In this document: piece by piece, positions 39,191 through 48,377 of the stretch
Layout: each line of letters begins with the position of its first letter
Numbering within the stretch: the stretch's first letter is position 1
Source of the DNA: Microbacterium sp. LWO12-1.2
Lineage (GTDB): Bacteria; Actinomycetota; Actinomycetes; Actinomycetales; Microbacteriaceae
DNA length: 64,000 nt
Assembly: GCF_040675875.1 (NCBI RefSeq)
Contig: NZ_JBEGII010000001.1
Location: 2,294,001 to 2,358,000 of the forward strand
Direction: 5' to 3'
Translations under genes and position numbers: made by a program
Notes under the pieces: generated by a model
The model's database searches: none
Seen by the model: only the letters and a program-made list of their open reading frames with translations
Told to the model about the DNA's origin: nothing

Positions 39191-40900
39191 ATGTCCACCC
39201 CTACCCTTCACGCCTCGGTCACTCTGGACCGACTCACCTTCACCTGGCCCGACGGCTCGATCGCGCTGGATCAGGTGTCCGGCTCATTCGGCGCCGGTCG
39301 CACGGGCCTCGTCGGCCGCAACGGCTCCGGCAAGTCCACGCTGCTGCGCCTGATGGCGGGCGAGCTGACACCGACCGCCGGCGCGCTCAGCAGCAGCGGA
39401 GAGGTCGCCTACCTGCCGCAGCGGCTCACGCTCGACGTCGATCGCCGGGTCGCCGATCTCCTCGGCGTCGCGCCGGCGCTCGATGCAGTGCGTGCGATCA
39501 CCGCGGGCGACGTCGACCCTGTGCACTTCGACACGGTCGGCGACGACTGGGACATCGAGGCGCGCGCGGAGGTGTCGCTCGCCGAGGCCGGCCTCGCCCC
39601 GGACTTCCTCGACCGTCGTGTCGGCGAGCTCTCGGGCGGCGAGGCCGTGCTGGTGGCGATCGCCGGCATCCGCCTGCGTCGCGCACCCATCACGCTGCTC
39701 GATGAACCGACCAACAACCTCGACCGCGACGCGCGCGCGAAGCTCGCCGCCATGGTCGCGGCCTGGAAGGGCACCCTGATCGTGGTGAGCCACGATGTCT
39801 CGTTGCTGGAGCTGATGGACGACACCGCCGAGCTGTACGCGCACACGCTGAGCGTGTTCGGCGGACCGTACTCGCAGTGGCGCGCCTGGCTGGACGCCGA
39901 GCAGGATGCCGCGAAGCAGGCGGAGCGCGAAGCGGCGCAGTCCGTGCGCAAGGAGAAGCGGCAGCGCATCGAGGCCGAGACCAAGCTCGCGCATCGGGCA
40001 CGCACGGCGAAGAAGGCCGAGCGGGAGAAGCGTGTGCCGAAGATCGTGGCGCATGGTCGCAAGATGGCCGCGGAGGTGTCGGCAGGCAAGCTGCGCACCG
40101 AGGTCGGGGCGAAGGAGGATGCCGCCCGTGCCGCACACGACGAGGCCGGCCGCCGCATCCGCTCCGACGCCTCGATGAAGATCGAGCTCCCGGACCCACA
40201 GGTGTCCCGCACCCGACGCATCGCGACGATCGGCGACGGCGAGCGGTCGTGGGTGGTCCAGGGACCGGAGCGGGTGGCGCTGGTCGGGCGCAACGGCGCA
40301 GGGAAGACGACGCTGTTGGAGCGCCTGGTGGCGAGTGCGGGTGTCGTCGCCGACGGCGCGCGCGTTCATGACTCAGGAGAAACGGGGCTTCCGAGCCTCG
40401 AAACACCCGATTCCGCCGAAGATGGCCTGGATTTCCTGAGCTGCGAACGGCCGCCGTTGCAGGCGCGCGCACACACCGCGCTGGTCGCCTACCTGCCGCA
40501 GCGCGTGGACGGGCTCGAGGAAGGCCGCTCGGTGTTCGAGAACATCGCCGCGGCGGCGCCGCACGTACCGGAGAAGGAGCTGCGCAACCGGCTCGCGCGG
40601 TTCCTGATCCGCGGCGCGACGGCCGATCGGCCGATCGACTCGCTGTCGGGAGGCGAGCGGTTCCGGGTGGCGCTGGCGACGCTGCTCCTCGCGGATCCGG
40701 CGCCGCACCTCGTGGTGCTCGACGAACCGACCAACAACCTCGACATCGACACGGTCGACCAGCTCATCGAGGCGCTGCGCGCCTATCGCGGAGCAGTGCT
40801 GATCGTGAGCCACGACGACGCGTTCCTCGCGCGGCTCGACCTGGATCTACGGCTGGAGATCGACGCCGACGGCGCGCTGCGGGAGGCGGACGCGAGCTGA
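39191..40900 (+). CDS. ABC-F family ATPase (ribosome-associated)
   Basis: 569 aa, two ABC domains without membrane segments. NBD1: GRNGSGKST, LSGGEAVLVAIAG, LLDEPTNNLD. A charged linker follows (~residues 235-330, many Lys/Arg/Glu). NBD2: GRNGAGKTT, LSGGERFRVALA, VLDEPTNNLD. ABC-F proteins bind the ribosomal E site, in translation rescue or antibiotic protection; which applies is unknown. NBD2 has an unusual ~30-residue insertion after Walker A that coincides with an 85-bp palindromic DNA element at 40364-40448. Confidence 0.88.
   Translation: MSTPTLHASVTLDRLTFTWPDGSIALDQVSGSFGAGRTGLVGRNGSGKSTLLRLMAGELTPTAGALSSSGEVAYLPQRLTLDVDRRVADLLGVAPALDAVRAITAGDVDPVHFDTVGDDWDIEARAEVSLAEAGLAPDFLDRRVGELSGGEAVLVAIAGIRLRRAPITLLDEPTNNLDRDARAKLAAMVAAWKGTLIVVSHDVSLLELMDDTAELYAHTLSVFGGPYSQWRAWLDAEQDAAKQAEREAAQSVRKEKRQRIEAETKLAHRARTAKKAEREKRVPKIVAHGRKMAAEVSAGKLRTEVGAKEDAARAAHDEAGRRIRSDASMKIELPDPQVSRTRRIATIGDGERSWVVQGPERVALVGRNGAGKTTLLERLVASAGVVADGARVHDSGETGLPSLETPDSAEDGLDFLSCERPPLQARAHTALVAYLPQRVDGLEEGRSVFENIAAAAPHVPEKELRNRLARFLIRGATADRPIDSLSGGERFRVALATLLLADPAPHLVVLDEPTNNLDIDTVDQLIEALRAYRGAVLIVSHDDAFLARLDLDLRLEIDADGALREADAS
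40364..40448. repeat. 85-bp palindromic element embedded in the ABC-F gene
   Basis: Ends GTTCATGACTCAGGA and TCCTGAGCTGCGAAC are inverted copies (outer GTTC/GAAC and inner CTCAGGA/TCCTGAG perfect). Base composition is more AT-rich than the surrounding gene. It encodes part of a segment absent from normal ABC-F NBD2 and leaves the frame open. Confidence 0.65.
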
Positions 40901-40975
40901 GGTGGTCCGCACCGGGCGACGGTGTGGCGGGTCAGTACGGCGCCGGCGAAACTGCCGGCTCCCTGGTGACACCCG

Positions 40976-42613
40976 TCACACCGTCCCCCGCGTCAGTGCG
41001 GAGAGGGCGGCCCGATTCGAGTCGAACTCGACGACGCCGTCCAACAGATCGAACCGTGCGAACCGCTCTCGCAACCCCGGACGCAGACGCGACACAGCGA
41101 TCGTGATGCCGGCACCACGCAGCGACCGCTCAATCCCCCGCAGCGCCTCCGCCCCTGTGACATCGACGTCCGTGATGCCCTCCGCGTCGATCACGACCGC
41201 GTGCAGACCGGGCCCCGCAGCGTGCACGATCTCGGCAACGCGGTCGACGAGCACGGCACCGTTCGCGAAGAACAGTGGCGCCGCGAAGCGGATCACGAGG
41301 ACGCCGGCCACACCGGCCGTCGGCACTCCGACGACAGGTGTCTGCTGCGGATCCTCGGACGCGTGGAGCACGTCGATCTCCGGATTCGACGCTCTGCGCG
41401 CCAGGTTGACGAGCGCCAAGAAGAAGGCGAGGAACAGGCCGCCGAGCGGTCCGATGATCAGCACCCCGAGCAGGCAGGCCACGGCGATGCCGAACTCGTA
41501 GCGCGAGAGCCGGAAGAAAGCGCGCAGCTCTCCCAGCCCGATCAGCTTGATCACGGCCACGGCGACGACCGCACCGATCACCGGGGACGGTATCTGGGCG
41601 AGAAGTTCGGTGCCGACCAGCAGCAGTATCAGCGATCCACCCGCCAGGACAAGGCTCGGCAGCTGCGTGCGCGAGCCGAGTTGATCCATCGCCGCCGTCC
41701 GTGAGGTCGAGGACCCCATCGAGAAGGACATCGACATCCCCGCCGCGACATTCGCCGCGCCGAAGGCAAGCAGATCGCGATCGGCGGACACTGGATACCC
41801 GCGTTTGTCCGCATACGACCGCGATATCAGCACGCCCTCCGCCATCGTGATCATGGCCAGCGCAAGGGCAGAAGGGACGAGCGCCAGCCATTGCGCCCAT
41901 CCCAGTGCGGGGAACGCGAACTCCGGCGGACCTCCGTCGATGACGCCGAGCACAGCGACTCCTGCCTCGTCGAGGCGCAGTGCGACGGTGAGGACCGTGG
42001 CTCCCACCAGTACGACGAGCGCACCGGGAACGGACGGCACGAACCGTCGTCCGAGAAGCAGCAACGTGACGGCCGCCGCGCTCATCGCCAGGGAGACCCA
42101 TGACGTCTCCCCGATCCGTAGAGCCAGATCGAGCGCCTGCGCGAAGAACTCCTCGTCAGCCGCGAGACGGATGCCGAGCATCTTGGCGACCTGGCTGAGG
42201 AGCACCTCCAGCGCCAGACCCGAGACGAAACCGACCAGGATGGGCCGCGAGAGGAAGTTCGCGAGGAACCCCAGACGCAGCACCGACGCTGCGACCAGGA
42301 AGACGCCGCACAGGATCGCCTGTGCGGCCGCCATCGAGGCGAAGTCATCACCGGCGATGCCGAGCCCGGTCAAGGATGCGAATACGAGAGCGGCAGCCGC
42401 GGCGTCCGGCGATGCCACGACCTGTCTCGATGAGACCAGCAGGGCGTAGACGATCGTCGGGACGACGAGGGCGTAGAGCCCGGCGACCGGGGCCAGCCCG
42501 GCGATCTGTGCGTAGCCGATGTTCAACGGAACGGCGATCGCGAGCAACGTCACGCCCGCGAGCGCTTCTCGCACGAAGTTCTCTCGTGTCACACCGGGCA
42601 GGGGGGTCCGCAT
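40976..42613 (-). CDS. SulP-family anion transporter with STAS domain
   Basis: 545 aa. Membrane core of the SLC26/SulP family (AGVTLLAIAVPLNIGYAQIA, then GLYALVVPTIVYALLVSSRQ and a late SFSMGSSTSRTAAMDQLGSR) followed by a cytoplasmic STAS domain from ~440 (FFANGAVLVDRVAEIVHAAG, AVVIDAEGITDVDVTGAEAL). Could carry sulfate, bicarbonate or dicarboxylates. Start at 42613 has a strong gaggagg Shine-Dalgarno. Divergent from the large LuxR-family regulator. Confidence 0.88.
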   Translation of the reverse strand: MRTPLPGVTRENFVREALAGVTLLAIAVPLNIGYAQIAGLAPVAGLYALVVPTIVYALLVSSRQVVASPDAAAAALVFASLTGLGIAGDDFASMAAAQAILCGVFLVAASVLRLGFLANFLSRPILVGFVSGLALEVLLSQVAKMLGIRLAADEEFFAQALDLALRIGETSWVSLAMSAAAVTLLLLGRRFVPSVPGALVVLVGATVLTVALRLDEAGVAVLGVIDGGPPEFAFPALGWAQWLALVPSALALAMITMAEGVLISRSYADKRGYPVSADRDLLAFGAANVAAGMSMSFSMGSSTSRTAAMDQLGSRTQLPSLVLAGGSLILLLVGTELLAQIPSPVIGAVVAVAVIKLIGLGELRAFFRLSRYEFGIAVACLLGVLIIGPLGGLFLAFFLALVNLARRASNPEIDVLHASEDPQQTPVVGVPTAGVAGVLVIRFAAPLFFANGAVLVDRVAEIVHAAGPGLHAVVIDAEGITDVDVTGAEALRGIERSLRGAGITIAVSRLRPGLRERFARFDLLDGVVEFDSNRAALSALTRGTV

Positions 42614-42795
42614 CGGCTGCGCCTCCTCAGAAAAACGACGGGCCGCCGGTCGCGTTCCCCCTCCACATTGCTCCGCGGGGACCGTGACCCGGAAGAATCG
42701 AGAGCCGATCTCATCACCTAAGGATGAGGGCATCGGTGTCGCGGCTCGTCCCCGTCCGCCCCTCGACCGACCGCACATCGATATCATGTGGCTCT

Positions 42796-45402
42796 ATGGA
42801 TGGCTACCCCGCGACCCTTCGGGCACCGTCTCCGTGGTTCCTCACCTCCCCACCGCAGACCACGGCGGGGACCATCGCGCGCACGCGGCTGCTTTCCCTG
42901 CTGTCCGATTCTCTCGCCACCAGTCAGGTCACTCTGCTGGCGGCACCCTCCGGATACGGAAAGACCGTCCTGCTCGCGGAATGGGCAAGCCACCACCCGT
43001 CCACGACGGCCTGGCTCACGCTGACCCCGCACGATCACGGGGATGACACGCTGGTGCTCTCCGGCATCCTGAGCGCGATGCGACGACTCGCCGAGCTCGC
43101 CCCCGACGCCGCCGTCCGAGGAATGCCGGCACCGGATGCGGATGCCCGCGCCATCATCGGTCGGATCGCAGAGACCATGGGCGCACTCGATGAGACGATC
43201 GTCGTCGTGATCGATGACGCACATCACGCCGGCCCCTCGCTCGCCGGCGGCGTGGTCGACGTGCTGACCGCACTGACGGCAGGACGGCTCCGATTCGCTC
43301 TCGCCGGCACGCCCGAACTGTCGAGCTGGTTCTCGCGGTCGCTCGTGAGCCGGGAGGCCGCTGTCCTGACCGGTGCCGACCTCGCCCTGACCGCGGCCGA
43401 CATCGCGCAGGACGCCCCGTCTGCCATCGATGAGGCCGATGCGGAAGCCCTGCTCGACGCGACAGGAGGCTGGCCGATCGCGGTGCAGCTTCGCCGGCTC
43501 GCCGGCCACGCCGGCCCCGCTCTGATCGGTTCCGATGTGCTGCTGACCGACTACATCGCCGGGAACGTGCTACCCCGCCTGCGCCCGGACCTGGAACGGT
43601 TCGTGCTCGCCACGAGCGTATGCTCCCGGCTGACGCCCGCTCTCGCCCGCGCGCTCAGCGGTGTCGATGAGAGCGAGTCACTCCTCGAAGAATGCATCGC
43701 ACAAGGGCTCTTCCTCGACCGCTACCTCGACCCCGACGGCGCCCGCGTGTACCGCTGGCATGATGAGTTCGCCGCGCGCTGCCGGGAGATCCTGACACGC
43801 GCGAGCGGGGCGCGTCGACGCGCTCTGGAGGTCATCGCGGCGCGCTGGATGGCACCGTATTATCCCGCGGAGGCTGTCGGCCACGCCCTGCGGGCTGACG
43901 AGCCCGCCCTGGCGATCGACATCATCCGTTCGTCCTGGCTCCGGGTGATCGTCGACGACGGGGCGAAGGCGCTGCGCACCCTGTGCGTCGCACTGCCACC
44001 GCATCTCGCCGAACATCCGGAGATCCTGCTGATCCGCGCCTGTTGCCTGGATCAGCTCGACGACCGGACCGGCGCTGCCCTGCTCGCCTCGAAAGCGGCC
44101 ACGCTCGGGGCACTCGCTCCCGCCCATGAGGCGACCAACGCGTTCGCGGCGCTGTTCCTCGCACACGAGCACACCGCGCTGTCCGCGGCGGCCGACAGCG
44201 CCCGCGCAGTGCTCGAGCGCGGTGACATTCCGGCGTCGATGCAGGCGTACTCCCTGTTCCTCCTCGGCTGGGCCGAGTTGCGCCTGCGCCGCGACCCGCC
44301 GCGCGCCGTCCGACTGCTCGAATCCGCGAAGCAGGAGGCGATCGCCACCCGCCGCGCCGTCCTCGCCAGACGCGCATCGACCAATCTGCTCTTCTCCCTC
44401 AGCTACGGCGGCTCCCTCTCCGCCGCACGACGGCTGATCGAGGACCATCGCGCGCGCGACGACGATGCCGACGACTGGCAGTACTACGACGGCGGCATCG
44501 AGCTGTTCGCCCGTGCATTCACCGACTATTGGCAGGACCGGATGGCGGATGCCGAGGCCGGTTTCGGCGTGCTGGTCGCCGAGGGCGGGCACGACGCGTC
44601 GTACACCGCCCTCGCCCGGGTCTACCTCGCGTTCTGCGCCGCACGGGAGGGGAGCCCCGCAGCACTGAGCGCGGCACGAAAACTGATCTCGCGCGTGAGC
44701 ACGCGGGAGACGCGCGGCGTGCCGTGGCCCGCCTACCGGAGCATCGCGAACGCCGCGCTGCTCGCGTCCGCCGGGGATTTCGACCGCGCGATGACGGCGA
44801 TCGAACCCCTCCGTCCGCTGAAGAACATCCCCGGCGTTCGCATCGAGGCGGCCGAGATCGCTCGTCGTGCCGGCCGTATCGCCGATGCCACCGAATTGCT
44901 CGCCGCACTCACCGCTCCGGAACTGTCGATCTCGTATGTGGCCGCGTCGGCCCGGGTCACGGCCGCGCTCATCGCCGACGAGCGCGGCGACCCGCGTCAG
45001 GCGCACCGGCGGATCGAGAGCGCTCTCGACGCCGGTGCCGCCGACGGCGTGGTCCTGCCCTTCTCCCGGAACGACGGGCGCCTGAGGGAGCTCCTGGTCC
45101 GGCACGCCGCCACCGGCACCGCTCACGAGGCCTTCCTCGCCGCGCGTGTCGCCGAAGATGACCGGCGAGCGCCTGCGGCTCTCGATCTCGGGACCATGCT
45201 CTCGGCACGCGAGTGGGAGATCTACGCGTATCTGGGCACCACGATGACGGCGATCGAGATCGGTGCTGCGTTGTTCGTATCGGTCAACACGATCCGCACC
45301 CACCAGCGGTCGATCTACCGCAAGCTCGGGGTGGCGAACCGCCGTGAAGCCGTCCGTCTGCGACTGCGCGAGGGCATCACTGCGCGCGCAGCGGCACCCT
45401 GA
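42796..45402 (+). CDS. LuxR-family large ATP-binding regulator (MalT/LAL-like)
   Basis: 868 aa. N-terminal AAA/STAND-like ATPase with Walker A APSGYGKT near residue 55 and a Walker B-like TIVVVIDDAHH. A long helical repeat region follows, then a C-terminal LuxR helix-turn-helix (LSAREWEIYAYLGTTMTAIE, then NTIRTHQRSIYRKLG). Signal-sensing activator architecture like MalT. The divergent SulP transporter is a possible target. The start at 42796 has TATCAT 8 nt upstream. Its last 26 bp overlap the end of the convergent HerA-like gene. Confidence 0.87.
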   Translation: MDGYPATLRAPSPWFLTSPPQTTAGTIARTRLLSLLSDSLATSQVTLLAAPSGYGKTVLLAEWASHHPSTTAWLTLTPHDHGDDTLVLSGILSAMRRLAELAPDAAVRGMPAPDADARAIIGRIAETMGALDETIVVVIDDAHHAGPSLAGGVVDVLTALTAGRLRFALAGTPELSSWFSRSLVSREAAVLTGADLALTAADIAQDAPSAIDEADAEALLDATGGWPIAVQLRRLAGHAGPALIGSDVLLTDYIAGNVLPRLRPDLERFVLATSVCSRLTPALARALSGVDESESLLEECIAQGLFLDRYLDPDGARVYRWHDEFAARCREILTRASGARRRALEVIAARWMAPYYPAEAVGHALRADEPALAIDIIRSSWLRVIVDDGAKALRTLCVALPPHLAEHPEILLIRACCLDQLDDRTGAALLASKAATLGALAPAHEATNAFAALFLAHEHTALSAAADSARAVLERGDIPASMQAYSLFLLGWAELRLRRDPPRAVRLLESAKQEAIATRRAVLARRASTNLLFSLSYGGSLSAARRLIEDHRARDDDADDWQYYDGGIELFARAFTDYWQDRMADAEAGFGVLVAEGGHDASYTALARVYLAFCAAREGSPAALSAARKLISRVSTRETRGVPWPAYRSIANAALLASAGDFDRAMTAIEPLRPLKNIPGVRIEAAEIARRAGRIADATELLAALTAPELSISYVAASARVTAALIADERGDPRQAHRRIESALDAGAADGVVLPFSRNDGRLRELLVRHAATGTAHEAFLAARVAEDDRRAPAALDLGTMLSAREWEIYAYLGTTMTAIEIGAALFVSVNTIRTHQRSIYRKLGVANRREAVRLRLREGITARAAAP

Positions 45403-46465
45403 CGTCGCCGCCGGCCTCTTCGGTGATACGGGCCCCCATCTGCACGAACGTCGGCTCGGAGATGAACCCGCCGGCGAACAGCGCCTGCCCCTGCGCGAAA
45501 CCGGAGGAGCGACGGATGGCTTCATCCGACGCGAACCCGAACACGTCGGCGATCTCCGCGAGGTCACGCGGCGCGTTCACCCGCATCAGGGCGAGGTTGT
45601 CGCACTGGGAGAGCACGTTCGGGTGGATCTTGGTCGGACGTTGGGTCGACAGGAGCAGCCAGAGGCCGAACTTCCGGCCCTCCGCGGCGATCTGCACGAG
45701 CTGCGCGGTGAGAGCGCGCTCGACAGCGGTCTGCGGGTTCGGCGAGCAGATGTTGTGGGCCTCGTCGATGACGATCAGCACGGGACGGCGCTCCTCACGG
45801 CGCGCCCAGAGGTGCTCGAGCACCGCGAGGGCAGCGACCTTCGGCTCGACGGGATGCGCGAACCCGCCCAGGTCGAGGACGGTGGCATGAGGACGTTCGT
45901 CGATGGCCTCGAGCACGGTCGACGCACCGCGGGCCCACAGATCCCACTCCAGCACCTGGAGATTCTCCATCCGGTTCGCGAGTCGCGCCTGCCCCGGATC
46001 ACCCGAGGCGCGCAGTCGCGACAGCAGATGCCCGGGGTCGAAGTCCTGGGCGTCGGCGCCGGCGTGCAGCAGCACGTTGTACTCATCGGCATCCGCGATC
46101 GGGTCCAGCTGGAGCACCGCCGCCTTCGACGCCACGGAGAGCTCGGTGTAGCGCACGTGCAGGGGCTCGCCACCGGAAGGCCCGGAGCGGAACACGCGGA
46201 TGTCCCGCTCGGAGATCGTCGATGCATCGTCGCCCTGCGCCGATGGACGTGTCTCGCGCAGCCGGGTGTAGTCGCCGTTCGGGTCGAGGATGAGCAGCGG
46301 CAGCTCCGTCTTCAGCAGGAGCTGTTCCAGCACGACGCCCAGCGCATATGTCTTGCCGCTGCCGCTCTGGCCGCACCAGAAGGTGTGCCGGTTGAATCGT
46401 CGGGCGTCGAGGTGGACGGGGATCTCGGGGTCGCCGAAGGCACTCCCGATCGTGAGATTCGTCAT
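45377..46465 (-). CDS. HerA/DUF87-like ATPase
   Basis: 362 aa. HerA-like P-loop ATPase: GQSGSGKTYALGVVLEQLL (Walker A), ILDPNGDY, VLIVIDEAHNICSP (Walker B with Glu) and LSTQRPTKIHP (sensor). Such proteins form hexameric DNA translocases, but no NurA or other nuclease gene is nearby, so it may act alone or with an unlinked partner. Start at 46465 (MTNLTIG) preferred; in-frame ATGs at 46507 and 46531 would add a poorly coding N-terminus. Confidence 0.8.
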   Translation of the reverse strand: MTNLTIGSAFGDPEIPVHLDARRFNRHTFWCGQSGSGKTYALGVVLEQLLLKTELPLLILDPNGDYTRLRETRPSAQGDDASTISERDIRVFRSGPSGGEPLHVRYTELSVASKAAVLQLDPIADADEYNVLLHAGADAQDFDPGHLLSRLRASGDPGQARLANRMENLQVLEWDLWARGASTVLEAIDERPHATVLDLGGFAHPVEPKVAALAVLEHLWARREERRPVLIVIDEAHNICSPNPQTAVERALTAQLVQIAAEGRKFGLWLLLSTQRPTKIHPNVLSQCDNLALMRVNAPRDLAEIADVFGFASDEAIRRSSGFAQGQALFAGGFISEPTFVQMGARITEEAGGDVRVPLRAQ

Positions 46466-46618
46466 CGTGCGATGTGCCTTTCGTTCGCGCTGCGCACCCC
46501 AGTACATCCCGTGCGACTGCGCACTCACCAATTCTCCTGATCGAGATCATCCTCGTTTGATGATGCGCACGCCACTGCGGATACCCCAGGATGGTCGCAC
46601 ACCCGACGAAAGGCCGCC

Positions 46619-47572
46619 ATGTCCGACTCCTCCGTCCACGTCACGTTCGAGAACTTCGTCCGCGTCGAGAGTGCCCGCATGTTCGCCGGCATCGCCGCCG
46701 CGGCCGGCGGATCGAACATCTGGAACCACTACCGGACGCCGACGCCGATCGACCAGCAGACCGTCATCCGCATGAATCGCGACACGCTCTACAGCGCGGC
46801 CATCATCGATGTGTCCCAGGGCGCGACCATCACGATCCCGGATGCCGGTGAGCGCTACATCTCGGTCATGTTCGTGAACGAGGACCACTACATCAACCTC
46901 GTGCTGCACTCCGGCGGCACGTACGACCTGACCGCCGACGCGCTCGGCAGCGACTTCGTGCTCGCGGCCGCGCGGGTGCTGGTCGACCCGGAGGATCCGG
47001 CGGATGTCGCGGCCGTGAACGCGCTGCAGGATCAGCTGGCGCTCTCCTCTGTCGCGGGCGGTCAGTTCGCCCCTGCCCCATATGACGAGGCCTCCTTCGC
47101 GGCGACGCGCGGCGCGATCCTCGAGCTCGCGAAGGGACTGGGAGGATTCGACCGCGCCTTCGGCAGGAAGGAGGACGTCGACCCGATCCGCCACCTCCTC
47201 GGTGCCGCGGCAGGATGGGGCGGCCTGCCGGAGACCGAGGCGTTCTACATCAACGTCAACCCGGAGCTGCCGGTCGGCGAGTACACGCTGACGATCGGAG
47301 ATGTCCCGGTCGACGGCTTCTGGTCGATCTCGCTGTACAACGCCGACGGCTACTTCGAGGCGAACCCATCCGGCGCCTACAGCGTGAACAACATCACGGG
47401 GCAGCGCGAGGACGACGGCACGATCACGGTGCACTTCGGCGGCGATCCGTCGGCGCCCAATGCGCTGCCGATCACGGAGGGCTGGAACTACCTGGTGCGG
47501 TTGTATCGCCCGCGCCCCGAGGTGCTGAACGGCTCCTGGACCTTCCCTGGCATCGCGGGAGCCGGATCATGA
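46619..47572 (+). CDS. DUF1254/DUF1214 domain protein
   Basis: 317 aa. N-terminal DUF1254 (VIRMNRDTLYSAAIIDVSQG, then ERYISVMFVNEDHYINLVLH) and C-terminal DUF1214 (EYTLTIGDVPVDGFWSISLY, NNITGQREDDGTITVHFGG). Function of these domains is not established. No signal peptide is visible, although many relatives are exported. Shine-Dalgarno gaaagg. First gene of a four-gene run reaching 49052, coupled to the next by ATGA. Confidence 0.82.
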   Translation: MSDSSVHVTFENFVRVESARMFAGIAAAAGGSNIWNHYRTPTPIDQQTVIRMNRDTLYSAAIIDVSQGATITIPDAGERYISVMFVNEDHYINLVLHSGGTYDLTADALGSDFVLAAARVLVDPEDPADVAAVNALQDQLALSSVAGGQFAPAPYDEASFAATRGAILELAKGLGGFDRAFGRKEDVDPIRHLLGAAAGWGGLPETEAFYINVNPELPVGEYTLTIGDVPVDGFWSISLYNADGYFEANPSGAYSVNNITGQREDDGTITVHFGGDPSAPNALPITEGWNYLVRLYRPRPEVLNGSWTFPGIAGAGS

Positions 47573-48021
47573 CGTCATCCGGGTTCGCCTATGGTCCGAT
47601 CGAGGTGTATGTCGTGGAGTTCGAGGGAGAGGGCCTCGCCCCCGCCGTCCTCGATGCGCTCCTGACGCTGTCGGCATCCGGCACAGTACGCGTGGTCGAC
47701 CTCGTCGTGGTCGCCCGGCGCGCGGACGGATCGGTCCACCTCACCGAACTCCGGGAGGATGCCGCGCACGCGCTCTCGGGGATAGGACTCGAGCTGGAGA
47801 TCGAAGGCCTCATCGGCGAGGACGACATCGCGGAGTCCATCGCGCACACCGCGCCCGGTTTCGGTGTGGCCATCGCCGCGATCGAGATGCGCTGGGCAAC
47901 GGAACTCGCCTCCCGACTCGCCTCCGAGGGCGGGCGAGTGGTGCGCACGGAGAGAGTGCCCGCGCCATTGGTGAACGAGCTCGTATCGGCCGCCCTGGTC
48001 GCCACCGGAGAGGACATCTGA
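47569..48021 (+). CDS. DUF6325 family protein
   Basis: 150 aa. GPIEVYVVEFEGEGLAPAVL, VDLVVVARRADGSVHLTEL and AIEMRWATELASRLASEGG match DUF6325, a small actinobacterial family typically next to SHOCT proteins, as here. Start overlaps the DUF1254 stop (ATGA). Function unknown. Confidence 0.8.
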   Translation: MTSSGFAYGPIEVYVVEFEGEGLAPAVLDALLTLSASGTVRVVDLVVVARRADGSVHLTELREDAAHALSGIGLELEIEGLIGEDDIAESIAHTAPGFGVAIAAIEMRWATELASRLASEGGRVVRTERVPAPLVNELVSAALVATGEDI

Positions 48022-48022
48022 C

Positions 48023-48361
48023 ATGCCATTGATGCGAAGAGGAGGCCGCCCCGGTCTCCTGGGGATGGCCGCACGGACAGCCGTGGTCGCCGGAACCGCG
48101 ACAGCCGTGAGCGGTGCCGTCGCCCAGCGCCAGCACGCCAGAGCCGCCGAGCAGCAGGCACTCCAGCACCAGCAGCAGGCCGCATACGCACAGCAGGCGG
48201 CCGCCGCTCCCCTGGCCCCACCCGCACCGGCACCCGCTGCCGCAGCCGCTGCTCCGATCGACCTCGTCGCGCGGCTCCAGCAGCTCGCCGAACTCCAGCA
48301 GCAGGGCCTGCTGTCCGCGGACGAGTTCGCTCTGGCGAAGCGTCAGCTTCTCGGCTCCTGA
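48023..48361 (+). CDS. SHOCT-domain protein
   Basis: 112 aa. N-terminal helix (MAARTAVVAGTATAVSGAVA), a Gln/Ala/Pro-rich low-complexity linker (~35-78) and a C-terminal SHOCT helix pair (ARLQQLAELQQQGLLSADEF, AKRQLLGS). SHOCT is a short oligomerisation motif. Starts 1 nt after the DUF6325 stop, so the two are likely partners. Confidence 0.82.
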   Translation: MPLMRRGGRPGLLGMAARTAVVAGTATAVSGAVAQRQHARAAEQQALQHQQQAAYAQQAAAAPLAPPAPAPAAAAAAPIDLVARLQQLAELQQQGLLSADEFALAKRQLLGS

Positions 48362-48377
48362 GCAGAGCGGACAGAAG

